NCBI RefSeq assembly: GCF_026262505.1
Contig: NC_067207.1
Span: 31,340,082-31,404,081, forward strand
DNA: 64,000 nucleotides
Direction of reading: 5' to 3'
DNA from: Trichomonas vaginalis G3
Lineage: Eukaryota; Parabasalia; Trichomonadida; Trichomonadidae
Shown: positions 30,661-39,354 of the stretch, in pieces
How the letters are laid out: each line of letters begins with the position of its first letter
Numbering within the stretch: position 1 is the first letter of the stretch
The notes under the pieces: model-generated
Database searches by the model: none
Told to the model about the DNA's origin: nothing
What the model saw: the letters and a program-made list of their open reading frames with translations, nothing else
Program-made: the position numbers and the translations under genes

Positions 30661-30709
30661 CAGGGTGAAAAACCGGGTGAAAAAAGAGGTGAGATCTCAC
30701 CACTTCACC
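30661..30709. promoter_or_regulatory. AGATCT palindrome in right TIR
   Basis: The mirror image of 10530-10575: GGGTGAAAAA repeats, then GGTGAGATCTCACC and ACTTCACC. Lies downstream of the core-like gene and upstream of the TIR gene. Confidence 0.5.
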
Positions 30710-30798
30710 TAAATTTATTTTTGTGCTATGTTTTCATACGTGTGAGGGTGGTGATATCATTAATTTTTAAGTTTATTTTTTATTTTATTTTTATATAA

Positions 30799-31083
30799 AT
30801 GACAGAACAAAAGCAACTCATACAAATCGAAAAATATAACAAACATACATTTAAACATTTATTCTTCCTTCCTGAGTATAACATGTTCTTTACACTTCAT
30901 CCTAGACCAGTAGATTATACATTGACTGTGTATAAAGATTGTCATGGTAGTTTTATAAAAACTTATGATGATGAAGGTAAGTTAACAAGACTATGCATTT
31001 CAAAACTTGAGAAACTTTATGACTTCAAGTATGACTACAATAGAGTTAACATTGACGATGAAGATATAGAAGAAAATTTATGA
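30799..31083 (+). CDS. TIR-encoded 94-aa Maverick protein (copy 2)
   Basis: Identical in protein sequence to 10156-10440, on the opposite strand in the right TIR. Mav-1 thus carries two intact copies, both reading outward. See the first copy for sequence landmarks. Confidence 0.8.
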   Translation: MTEQKQLIQIEKYNKHTFKHLFFLPEYNMFFTLHPRPVDYTLTVYKDCHGSFIKTYDDEGKLTRLCISKLEKLYDFKYDYNRVNIDDEDIEENL

Positions 31084-31276
31084 GAACGTTTATTTTTTCA
31101 TTAGTGAGTTCGTTAGTGAGGTGAAATGGTTGGCGGTTTTGTAAATATTTAAGGTTAAGTTAGTGTTGTCGTTTGTGTTGTAAAATATACGTTAACGGTT
31201 TCGTAAAGTGTCAAAATCACATATAATGGGTAAGTAGGTGCGCAGTGCCACAGTACCCAACTAACCCATACTAACT

Positions 31277-31411
31277 TTAGTCTTTATCCATTTTTGAAAA
31301 TTGTATTGTAAATTGTAAGAATTTCTGAATACTACTACTATAAAATATAATTGCTTATCAATGTATATTCTCCCTGCATGATATCAAGACTTGGCTATAA
31401 GTCTCTATTCA
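31277..31411. repeat. 121-bp tandem repeat, right part
   Basis: Starts with the duplicated TTAGTC, completes the unit interrupted at 9962, and enters a fourth copy at 31372. Sequence diverges after TTGGCTATAAGTCTC. Confidence 0.9.
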
Positions 31412-31604
31412 TTATGAGTATGACCCCATTTTTTTTACAAAAAGTGCCGAATTGCAACTTTGTCCCAATCTCTTTTTTGTAAATTTTGGATGGAGAAATG
31501 CAAAAAAAATCAATAAGGTGCGGCCAACAAAGATAAACCAACAATGAATAAGTCTAATGTGTGGTAAACATTTATTTTGATCGTAAATTAGAACCGGAGT
31601 TTGC

Positions 31605-32576
31605 ATGGTCAAGCAAAATTTTTTTCAGAAGATTTCTGATAAAAAAAATGTTTTTGAATGGCTTTTTGAAAAAGACATTCAAAAAATGCTCGGAGTTGAT
31701 TTAGGTGGCACAGTTACCAAGATCTGCTATGTAGGCGAAAATGGAGAGCGAAAATTCTTTTTAGTACCCACGAAGATGGAAGAATTAGAAGATTTCTTCA
31801 GAGTTGATGAACAAAATAATTTATATGTACCTAAAATTAACAAGAAAATAGTTCGCTGGGGTATAACAGGATGTGGATCAGTTCGATGCAAAGAATTTTT
31901 CGAAAAAATCAATCCAAAACCTGTTTATCTTGACGAATTAACGATTCAGACTTACGGAGCCTTAAAATTACTCAAAGAAGAAAATCTTCTCCATTTCTTT
32001 GGAGGCAATAAAATTATCAACGAACCATGCCTTTTGATTTCTTTGGGAACCGGAGTTTCATTTACTGTTTCAGAGACAGATAAACCAGTTAAACATGCCG
32101 GTGGATCTTCCTTAGGTGGAGGAACATTGATGGGTCTTGCAAATCTATTGCTAGGAATGAATGATTTTGATGAACTACTTGGCCTTGCAGCAAATGGAGA
32201 TCCTAATACATTAGACTTACTTATATCGGATATCTACGGCCAAAACTACGGCAGTACACTCAAATCTAATGTTTGCGCTTCTTCATTTGCAAAAGCTTCG
32301 ATGAACCATAATAATCCTGCTTCGAAAGAAGACATTGCTGCATCATTAGTTTGCACAATATGCTATGCTATTGCCGGACAAGCTGCAGCTATCGCAAGAG
32401 CTGAAAAAGTCAAAACTCTTGTCTTTGTAGGAGGATTTCTCTCTACAAAAGGACATATTCCTGAAGCACTTGAGCGTGCAGTTACACTTTTCGATCCAGA
32501 TTTATCTATTGTAATACCAGAAAATCATCAATTCGTTGGATCAATTGGATGTGCAATGAAAGTTGCAGAATCATAA
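31605..32576 (+). CDS. Pantothenate kinase, type II
   Basis: A 323-aa protein that phosphorylates pantothenate, the first step of coenzyme A synthesis, in the cytosol. It has the ASKHA ATPase fold. Visible motifs: GVDLGGTVTK (about residue 30, phosphate 1), GITGCGSVR (about 87), SLGTGVSF with the following GGSSLGGGTLMG (about 145-180), the adenosine motif VFVGGFLS (about 285), and the C-terminal GSIGCAMK. The first 27 residues precede the usual family start; the internal Met at codon 28 (MLGVDLGGT) is an alternative start. This is a host housekeeping gene between two Mavericks, 34 bases from the convergent GP63 fragment. No defect seen. Confidence 0.93.
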   Translation: MVKQNFFQKISDKKNVFEWLFEKDIQKMLGVDLGGTVTKICYVGENGERKFFLVPTKMEELEDFFRVDEQNNLYVPKINKKIVRWGITGCGSVRCKEFFEKINPKPVYLDELTIQTYGALKLLKEENLLHFFGGNKIINEPCLLISLGTGVSFTVSETDKPVKHAGGSSLGGGTLMGLANLLLGMNDFDELLGLAANGDPNTLDLLISDIYGQNYGSTLKSNVCASSFAKASMNHNNPASKEDIAASLVCTICYAIAGQAAAIARAEKVKTLVFVGGFLSTKGHIPEALERAVTLFDPDLSIVIPENHQFVGSIGCAMKVAES

Positions 32577-32610
32577 TTTCATACACAATATATTAATACA
32601 TGTTTGTATT

Positions 32611-33258
32611 TTACTCTTCTTTCTTTCTAATAGTTTCGTGAACGCAAGTATAAAAGAATCTTGAATCCTTTGAGTTTTCATCTTGTGCTGTATCAGGAAC
32701 TGCCATTGGATTTAAGAAAACGACACCAAATACTGGTCTGTGATATACTCTCTCTTCTGATAATCCGGCTGCTGATGCGAGAGTAGCATCATCATCTTGT
32801 CTCGGTCTTGAAAGTACTGCAAGTACTATATCGGCACCATATGCACTTTGTTTGCCAAAATTCGTCTCGTATCCATAACGGCTACGAAAGTCCACATAAT
32901 TAATATTATAATTGAATGGAATTACTGTAAGAAGTCTCTCTAAATATGATTTGACATTATTAAGTGTTCCTTTAATAGCCAAAATTTTTGAATATGTCAA
33001 AATATGCTCCCTCTTACAAGTGTATCTTACGCCTTGGAATGTTACGATTTGTCCAACCCATGTACATGTTCGCGCATCATCTTTTGTTCTGTCAATATAG
33101 TTATAATCCACCTTTATTCTGATGCTTTTCCATTCAGTGCTTTTGAGATTGCGATATGAACTGGGTCCTTGAAGTTCTCTTGTTATGTTACCCATTTCAA
33201 GATCATGATTGCATGTATGCACATCTAACTGAGCAACAAGGAGTAGAGACAATATCAT
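32611..33258 (-). pseudogene. GP63/leishmanolysin-like (M8) N-terminal fragment
   Basis: A 215-codon frame that begins with a short hydrophobic signal-like segment (MILSLLLVAQ) and matches the N-terminal half of trichomonad GP63-like zinc metallopeptidases. Landmarks are CNHD, CTWVGQIVTFQGVRYTC, a YGAD strand, and GVVFLNPMAVP leading to FFYTCVHE. That last motif is the start of the HExxH zinc site, but the frame then continues TIRKKEE and stops. The rest of the catalytic domain and any C-terminal anchor are absent downstream, where PanK lies 34 bases away. It is best read as a truncated gene with no active site. A short secreted product is possible but unproven. Confidence 0.75.
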
Positions 33259-36200
33259 TTTATGATTTCAATAGCTATTTAAAAAATTAAATATAAAATG
33301 GATCACATTGAAAAATATATATTTTGTAGCATTTCATTTAATAATTGTAATTGATATAAACTATTGCATCTAAAATTTTATAATATTGAATATCCTTAGA
33401 ATAGGATGTTTTATTGCATTCAATTTTGAATGATCATTCAAAACGTAGAATAAAATACTTCATTATATTGTCTTCTAAAATATTTTTCATTGAAATTTTT
33501 AAAAAAATATATCTTTCAATGGAACAGGTTATGAATGAATTTTCATAGGGAAAAAACGGTTTGAAAAATTCAATGTTTACCGTATTATATTTTTTTGTGC
33601 AAAACTAAATCGCTCATTCATTTAAGATATAAGCGTGATTAAAAAGCATTATAATAATTTATAAGTCAACATTTCGGAGTCAATTTAGTTCAATCTGCAA
33701 ACAATTTATTAAATATATTACAAACGTCACTAACATAATAAGAAACAGCTAATATTATTAATGATATTTAATATTGGATCTCATTTTACTAACCTTTACT
33801 AAAAAATTTCATAAAAGAAAATATTTTTTTTCTCCTCTTGGGAGATTTGAATGTTTAATGATGATAGAAGGATGACAAAAATCTCGTAAGATGAAAACAA
33901 AATAACCCCACAGTCAATAAACTTTCGACTATAGCAAGATCAAGTTTGAGAGAAAAGATGTTCTGCGCATTATGCTCCATCATCAATAAAAGTTTGACAT
34001 CCAACAAATAATTTTGAATATATGAGACTTTGGAAGATTTATACATTGCACACACAATTCATAATTATATATTTCTCATAATTTAACCACAAATACAATC
34101 ATTATTTCGCGATTTCTTCTATCGTGAAGACACAATCATAGTAATGTGATAATTTTTGATGGTGATATTTTTAATTTGTAGATAGCTAGCTGATTAATTA
34201 AACATAGTAGGTATTCCAAATTTAGAAGATTTGAATCGTGATTTCTTTTTAATAATAGTTGCTAAGATGATTGCCCAATTATTACATTGTCCTAAAACCA
34301 CTCATATTATCTATAAAACATGTTACACAAAGTTGTTATCATATATTTTTAATTCCAATACCAGTCTGAATAGCAACAACTCCTTAACAAAATTCTAGAA
34401 ATAGTTACTAATTCATATTGAATTACATCTGAATCTATCATTTCGAATGAATTGAAAAGCAAACATTTTTATGATCATATCTAGACAATTTCAATACGAA
34501 TTTTTGAGAGACTATGAAAGGTTGAATTAAATTGATTTCAATAAAATTGAGAGATAGCGTTTAATCGGTCAATCTCATTAATCAGCAAAGGATAGTCTAA
34601 TTTATTATCCAATATGGGGATTTCCCAATAATATTCAGAATTTTGATAATGTTTAGATTCAATTTAATATTGAAAATTCTTCATACTTCTCAAGAAAAAA
34701 AATTATTGCTTCGCAACGAAAATATTAATTATTTTGCATCATCATTCCATACAATTGCTGTTATTACACACTACTAATCAGATCAAATTTAAAAAATTCA
34801 GCCTATATAGTTTTTAGGCCTGCTACTAATATATTAGTCATGAAATGTAAAATTGCAATAACTATATCGAAAAAAATTATACTTTTGTTTTAAATCATAT
34901 ATGTATATCTTGAAATCTTTGCTAAGATCTAATTTTTACACCCTCACTTTGCTTTTCTAAATGCATATATATATGGATATATTGAAATCTTTGCTATAGA
35001 TTTTGCATGATTAATTCTGAATATGTAAACATGCTGGGAAAACAAGTAATCGATTTAAGGAAGTCAATTTGGAAAATTGTTTTCACTCTAGGAGAATATA
35101 ATTTTCCATTTGGAAAATTTAAAAAGTGAGACGCGCAGGATTCGAACTTTTTTAAAAAGTTGATTTAAATGAATTTTAGTGTGGAATATAAGGATAATAT
35201 CATATTTAAAATAAGAATATACTAGTTTAGGTGGTATTAATTTTTTCGATAAATTTGAGAGTATGTACGTTTAGGGCATGAAAAGTGTCAATTCACTCAG
35301 CGAAAGCTGAGCTAGCTTCGTTCTCGAAAGAATAAGGAAGGAGTGAAAGAGAGTGATACAGATGTTGACACATTCATATCATTTCAACAAATTTTGATCA
35401 AATTGAAATTCAATAAAATTCAATTCAATTCATATCCTTCAGTCAGTACATTGACATCCTTCTACATCACAATGATAACTCGGGCATCAATAGTTCTACA
35501 ACTAACTCAGAAAAAACAAGATTATTACTTCCTGCTTACAGCTTTTAAAAAGTTTCGATGATAAAAATCACTCTACTCTCGTTTATCGACATATGGTGAT
35601 AGTAGGTAAACATATTCTTATCGATATTAATAAAAATATTTTTACGAAAATCTGAACCAATTACAGAGTTATTCATAAAGTATATGATAATTATAATTAC
35701 TTTATCTTTGTTTTATCTTTGAATAAACAATTTAATTTAAATTGCATAATATTTTTTGGTTGAAAGACAGGAAACTTAGTTGAGTTTGTATTATTTTTAT
35801 CGTTTAATTCATCGTATCAGTGAGTGATACAGATATTTAAGATATTTAGAAAAAAAATTATTAATTTGATTAACAAATTTTAATCAAAATAGCAAAAATC
35901 TATTTGATAGCTGTAAACAAACAATAATTTTTATTTCAAGCAAAATCACTTATTTTCATCTAAACGTATAAAATTGTCAATTTTATGAAAATAAATTGAA
36001 AATCTCATGAAATGTAAAGGAGAGTAATATTTTTCAATTTTCTTTTTTTCTTTGTCTCAAATATTTTCTGTTGGGAATTTTCTTGTTATCAAAAAATAAT
36101 TTTAATATTTGTTTATTTCATTACATACAATAAAATTTTAAAAACTCTATTTCTTCTCAAGAAAATTTTTTCCTTCGTATGAAGAAACATTTTGTTCTCC

Positions 36201-37133
36201 ATTTGATACTGAGTCTAAATCTCGATTTTTGAATTTTCTTCTTTCCAAATTTCTTTTTTCCAAATTAGAAGTTTAATTCAAATTTTCAATAGTTTATATA
36301 TTTTCTCAAACCGTCTCAGATTTTCTCACTTTTTAGGGATTTTCTCTCAAAATATACAAAAATAGTAATATCAATACATGTGTCTAATATACTTTAAAAC
36401 CATCGTGACAAAATTCAAAAACGAAGAGTTCTTCTCTCCAAATTTTTTTCAAAATCAAAAAAATGAGATAAAAAAGTACGTTTGGAAAATTCATTTTTAG
36501 CATTTTAGGAATTTTCTCACTTTTCTTCCAAATTGACATCCTTAATCAATTTTCATGATATCAAGCATTGAATGTAAAGAATACCTCAAGCCACTTTGAT
36601 TTGAATTGAGATGAGGTCATAGAATACAGGTGAACCATGCCTGAAAAACAATATTAATATTTAAATTTTATTTATACTGTTTAATTATGATAAATTACTA
36701 TAATGACCGCTTAAAATGAACATATATTTCATATCCAACTGAATTAGGATGAATATAATGATGATCTCGAGATGAATTGTAATAACGTATATGAGGTTTT
36801 GCCATTTCCATTAGGTTCACATTTTTGTTTACTAATTCAACGAAATCGAATTATGGAAACATTGATTTGTTAATGGAAATTAGTATTCATTTGATGAGTT
36901 CATAGGTTATTTGAATAATCGATTTGATTTAATGACAAAATAAATAGGATAATATTGAAATTTTTCCATAACCGTTTTTCGAAACAAGAAATCCCATAAA
37001 TAATGAAGATATATCAAAATCAGAGATATCACGATTCTGGGTTTCAACATGGCAAACCCAAATTTTAGCTAAAAGTGACAGGGGAAAAAAACGTTTAGTA
37101 TTAAAAAAAAGACCGATGAGAGCTTCGTTCGAA
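33259..37133. other. 3.9-kb gene desert between host genes and Mav-2
   Basis: No supportable gene. The DNA is AT-rich with many TTTTCTC-type tracts (36.0-36.6 kb) and diverged short direct repeats such as TTGAAATCTTTGCTA (about 34910 and 34980). A GNRA-type hairpin, CTCAGC-gaaa-GCTGAG, lies at 35296-35311. A tRNA-like 3' remnant lies at 35126-35147. The short open frames show no domain. Confidence 0.5.
35126..35147 (-). other. Possible tRNA 3'-end remnant
   Basis: On the minus strand, GTTCGAATCCTGCGCGTC, then TCAC and a T run, resembles a tRNA T-loop, T-stem 3' half and acceptor strand followed by a Pol III terminator. The 5' half of the T-stem does not pair and no other tRNA arm is present, so it is at most a fragment. 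Confidence 0.3.
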
Positions 37134-37203
37134 ATATAGAGGGAACTGAGAATGCGCAACCATTCTCAGGGAATATTGGATGCTATTCCCGTTCCCTCTG
37201 TAT
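37134..37203. repeat. Three-way-junction palindrome
   Basis: A closing stem of 13 bp (37134-37146 with 37191-37203, one T-G wobble) encloses two arms with no unpaired junction bases. Arm 1 is TGAGAATG-cgcaac-CATTCTCA (37147-37168). Arm 2 is GGGAAT-attggatgct-ATTCCC (37169-37190). It lies 100 bases before Mav-2 and may belong to a small TIR element (AATTTTAGCT near 37059 and its complement near 37285). Confidence 0.8.
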
Positions 37204-37310
37204 GGAAAATTGAGGTTTTCAAAGGGAGTTAAAATAATATCAAATTTATACTAATTTACTTCAAAATACAAAAGTATTTGACAGCTAAAATTAGTTACTT
37301 TAGTTAGTAT

Positions 37311-37359
37311 ACATATCTTCGGTATGGTGGCACTGCGCACCATCTTACCAAAGTTATGT
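37311..37359. promoter_or_regulatory. Subterminal hairpin of Mav-2
   Basis: An imperfect stem: ACATA/TATGT, CTT/AAG, GGTA/TACC and TGGTG/CACCA around the loop GCACTGCG, nine bases from the element end. The homologous hairpin in Mav-3 (55845-55893) uses different stem bases but the same loop. Confidence 0.6.
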
Positions 37360-37496
37360 CAATCTGACACTTTACAAAACCACTAACGTATATTTTACAT
37401 CGCAGATGCAATATTTCTAATAACCTTAAACTATTTCTGCCACGTAAAGTATTTATCACATAAACCACCTCATCTCACCTCTCTGTACGTTATATA

Positions 37497-37632
37497 TTGT
37501 GCGCAGGTCATTGCCCATGGCAACTCCCCGCGACACAATGCACGTGCATGAAAAAATAAACGACTTCACTAACGTTCTCACTAACGTTCTCACTAACGTT
37601 CTCACTAACGACTTCACTAACGACTTCACACG
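37497..37632. repeat. Palindromes and 12-bp iterons near the Mav-2 end
   Basis: TTGCC-cat-GGCAA (37511-37523) inside an imperfect outer stem TTGTGCGC / GCGACACAA, then the perfect palindrome ATGCACGTGCAT (37538-37549). Then come about six tandem 12-bp units (CGTTCTCACTAA or CGACTTCACTAA, 37561-37632). Mav-1 and Mav-3 have only one to three units here and lack the palindromes. Confidence 0.7.
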
Positions 37633-37660
37633 TATGAAAACATAGCGCAAAAATAAACTT

Positions 37661-37695
37661 AGGGTAGAAGGTTAGATCTACCCTCATTTCTACCC
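37661..37695. promoter_or_regulatory. AGATCT palindrome, Mav-2 variant
   Basis: GGGTAGAAGGTTAGATCTAC, then CCTCATTTCTACCC. Same position and layout as 10530-10575, but the half-site repeat is GGGTAGA / TCTACCC instead of GGTGA / TCACC. Confidence 0.5.
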
Positions 37696-37703
37696 TGTTG
37701 AAT

Positions 37704-38231
37704 TCATTGCTTTATAACTCTCTTTCTTGGTTTCTTTTTAGTTGCTTTCTTAACATCTGTCTCCAACTTGACTGTCTTTCTTCTTCGTCCGTAATGATAC
37801 CAGTTACTTCCACCAGTCAATGGGTCAAATGGTCTTTCGTAAGGGTTTCCATACATTCCATAGGGACCATACGGAAGAACTACTGGTGGAGAAGAAACAT
37901 TTTCTTTAGTTCCATCGACTCTATTTAAATGCATTGTTTCACCTTTCATCTGGTCATTAAAGTCTTTTGCGTGTTTTGCAAACTCATCGTCCTTTCCTAA
38001 AGCATTTTCTGACTCAGTCGCAACCAAATTGGATGCTTTATTTATGAGCCCTATTTTATTTAATCTTAACTTCTTTGCAACCCAGCCTCCAATCTTCCCT
38101 TTATTTGCATCTAATGTCTTCGAAACCCTTCCTCCACTCATTTTATTTACTGCGTCATAAGCTCCAAGTGCTTTTGCTCCAAATGCTAATGCTTTTGTTC
38201 CCATTGCGCCTAAAGCTGCCCAAGCTACCAT
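37704..38231 (-). CDS. Basic core-like virion protein (Mav-2)
   Basis: Intact, 175 aa. The Ala/Gly-rich amphipathic N-terminus (about residues 1-28) is followed by a basic segment (KKLRLNKIGLINK), a Pro/Tyr/Gly-rich patch (PYGPYGMYGNPYERPF, about 122-137) and a very basic tail (RRRKTVKLETDVKKATKKK). Such a profile resembles capsid-internal DNA-condensing or membrane-active proteins of adenovirus-like virions; no family match is claimed. Its ATG directly follows the stop of the 74-aa gene. The Mav-1 copy has a one-base deletion. Confidence 0.85.
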   Translation of the reverse strand: MVAWAALGAMGTKALAFGAKALGAYDAVNKMSGGRVSKTLDANKGKIGGWVAKKLRLNKIGLINKASNLVATESENALGKDDEFAKHAKDFNDQMKGETMHLNRVDGTKENVSSPPVVLPYGPYGMYGNPYERPFDPLTGGSNWYHYGRRRKTVKLETDVKKATKKKPRKRVIKQ

Positions 38232-38456
38232 TTACACCATATTAAAATCATCTCTCTTCAATATTATCTCATAAAAGTTCTCGTTACTGGAGAAAGTCAA
38301 TGAAACATAAACATTCTCACGGGCTTCGCCCTCACCGCTTTGCGGTCTATCTAACTTCTTTCTTATATCATCTATACGCTTCAAAATGTCTGAACAATTG
38401 CTAACATCTTCTACAACAGTTATTTCATCATGAATGACCTTCAAGAACAAGCTCAT
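38232..38456 (-). CDS. 74-aa Maverick protein (Mav-2)
   Basis: Same product as 29903-30127, starting MSLFLKVIHDEITVV, with the double-hairpin unit in its middle. It is joined by TAAATG junctions to the genes on both sides. Confidence 0.78.
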   Translation of the reverse strand: MSLFLKVIHDEITVVEDVSNCSDILKRIDDIRKKLDRPQSGEGEARENVYVSLTFSSNENFYEIILKRDDFNMV

Positions 38457-39338
38457 TTAATATGCTATTAAAATCATCTCAATAATGAGTCCATCCTTTC
38501 CATCTTTAGGTAGCACAACATCTTTCATTGAAGAAGGTTCGACAAGTCTTATGTTAAACTTACTGACAAAGTTTGTTATACTATAATGCTTCGGCGGCGA
38601 ATACATGTAGTTTGAAAGACATAATATAGATTCTTCAGCAAATTCACTTATACTGGATTTTATAACAATGTTCTCACGAGACCAAATACCACCAATTGAC
38701 AATCTTGTAAGCAATCCTGCTGAACCTTCTACTGTAAACGTCGATGGTAACATTCCACGAAGGTCATCTATTGATATCGTTGAGTCACTGTATTTAAATA
38801 TTTTCTTAAAGCAATCGTCATTATCTAACCATGCAATAGCTTTGAAGTTTTCATTCGAATATACATCTGCTTCATTAAATGTAAAACCTGACTTCTTTGC
38901 AGAGATGACTTTAAAATCTATTGAGTTTGTTTCAAAATTATATGCTATGGTAACTTCTGAAGGCAATGGATGTCCTTCCGCAGTAAGTTGTTCTCTCACT
39001 ACCGTTTGAAGCTTTGTATTAAAAACTTTCATGTCATCTCCTGTATCTAAGTTCACATACACAGCAACAGGGAAACTATCTTGCTTCTTTGTTTCATCAT
39101 TATACCTCAAAACATTAAAGTTCTTCAATAATATTGTTCTTCCTGCTGGAATACTTCTAACTTGTCTGATTTCAATAGCTTTCTCACCTCCTATATACTC
39201 TACCCAGTGTCTTGGATATTCATAAGTATACTGACTTTCTTGAATTTTGGTAGGTTTCATCATAACGTGTTCATAGTATATCTTTATACTCTTGTCAGTT
39301 AGACTCGGTGCTATGTTCTGAATATTTCTGACTTGCAT
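38457..39338 (-). CDS. 293-aa minor-capsid-like protein (intact, Mav-2)
   Basis: It starts MQVRNIQNIAPSLTDK; the frame extends upstream only with a non-ATG codon and would overlap the ATPase gene, so this ATG is chosen. Beta-rich, with RHWVEYIGGEKAIEIRQVRS and IPAGRTILLKNFNVL (residues about 40-75), a central ITIAYNFE-like strand region and a C-terminal FVSKFNIRLVEPSSMKD. The plan parallels the penton-like protein at 53869 (DWIVNINEEKYIGITSMYI) and the 258-aa protein at 41569. A structural virion role is inferred from this and from its place beside the packaging ATPase, divergent by 16 bases. Confidence 0.82.
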   Translation of the reverse strand: MQVRNIQNIAPSLTDKSIKIYYEHVMMKPTKIQESQYTYEYPRHWVEYIGGEKAIEIRQVRSIPAGRTILLKNFNVLRYNDETKKQDSFPVAVYVNLDTGDDMKVFNTKLQTVVREQLTAEGHPLPSEVTIAYNFETNSIDFKVISAKKSGFTFNEADVYSNENFKAIAWLDNDDCFKKIFKYSDSTISIDDLRGMLPSTFTVEGSAGLLTRLSIGGIWSRENIVIKSSISEFAEESILCLSNYMYSPPKHYSITNFVSKFNIRLVEPSSMKDVVLPKDGKDGLIIEMILIAY

Positions 39339-39354
39339 TTTTAATGGAGATAAA
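39339..39354. promoter_or_regulatory. 16-bp divergent promoter (Mav-2)
   Basis: TTTTAATGGAGATAAA lies between the two start codons. Identical in all three elements. Confidence 0.5.

Larger units (their letters stand above)
9963..31276. mobile_element. Maverick/Polinton element Mav-1, complete
   Basis: A 21,314-bp element with 647-bp near-identical TIRs that begin AGTTAGTATGG and end in its complement, flanked by the 6-bp TSD TTAGTC. The 6-bp TSD, terminal 5'-AG and gene set (protein-primed PolB, retroviral-type integrase, packaging ATPase, capsid genes) define Polintons. Leftward genes run from the left TIR through capsid, polymerase, integrase and fibre; rightward genes follow. Most genes carry one or more small indels, PolB lacks its palm, and another transposon sits at 13110-14162. 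The element is therefore complete in outline but decayed and presumably non-autonomous. Confidence 0.96.
30630..31276. repeat. Mav-1 right terminal inverted repeat (647 bp)
   Basis: The mirror copy of 9963-10609, ending CTAACCCATACTAACT. Near identity of the two TIRs, with at least one base difference (GTGCTATG against GTGTTATG in the copy at the other end), indicates either recent insertion or sequence correction between ends. Confidence 0.95.

Noticed and set aside
9963..31276. Integrated bacteriophage
   Set aside because: The tail-collar fibre and KilA-N domains look phage-like, but the 6-bp TSD, long TIRs, retroviral-type integrase and protein-primed polymerase define a Polinton in a eukaryotic genome.
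35296..35311. GNRA-tetraloop hairpin CTCAGC-gaaa-GCTGAG as a structured RNA
   Set aside because: A six-base-pair stem alone is weak, and no further conserved structure or copy was seen.
33855..35561. Several 60-75-codon frames in the gene desert
   Set aside because: No domain, no conserved copy and composition like the surrounding DNA.
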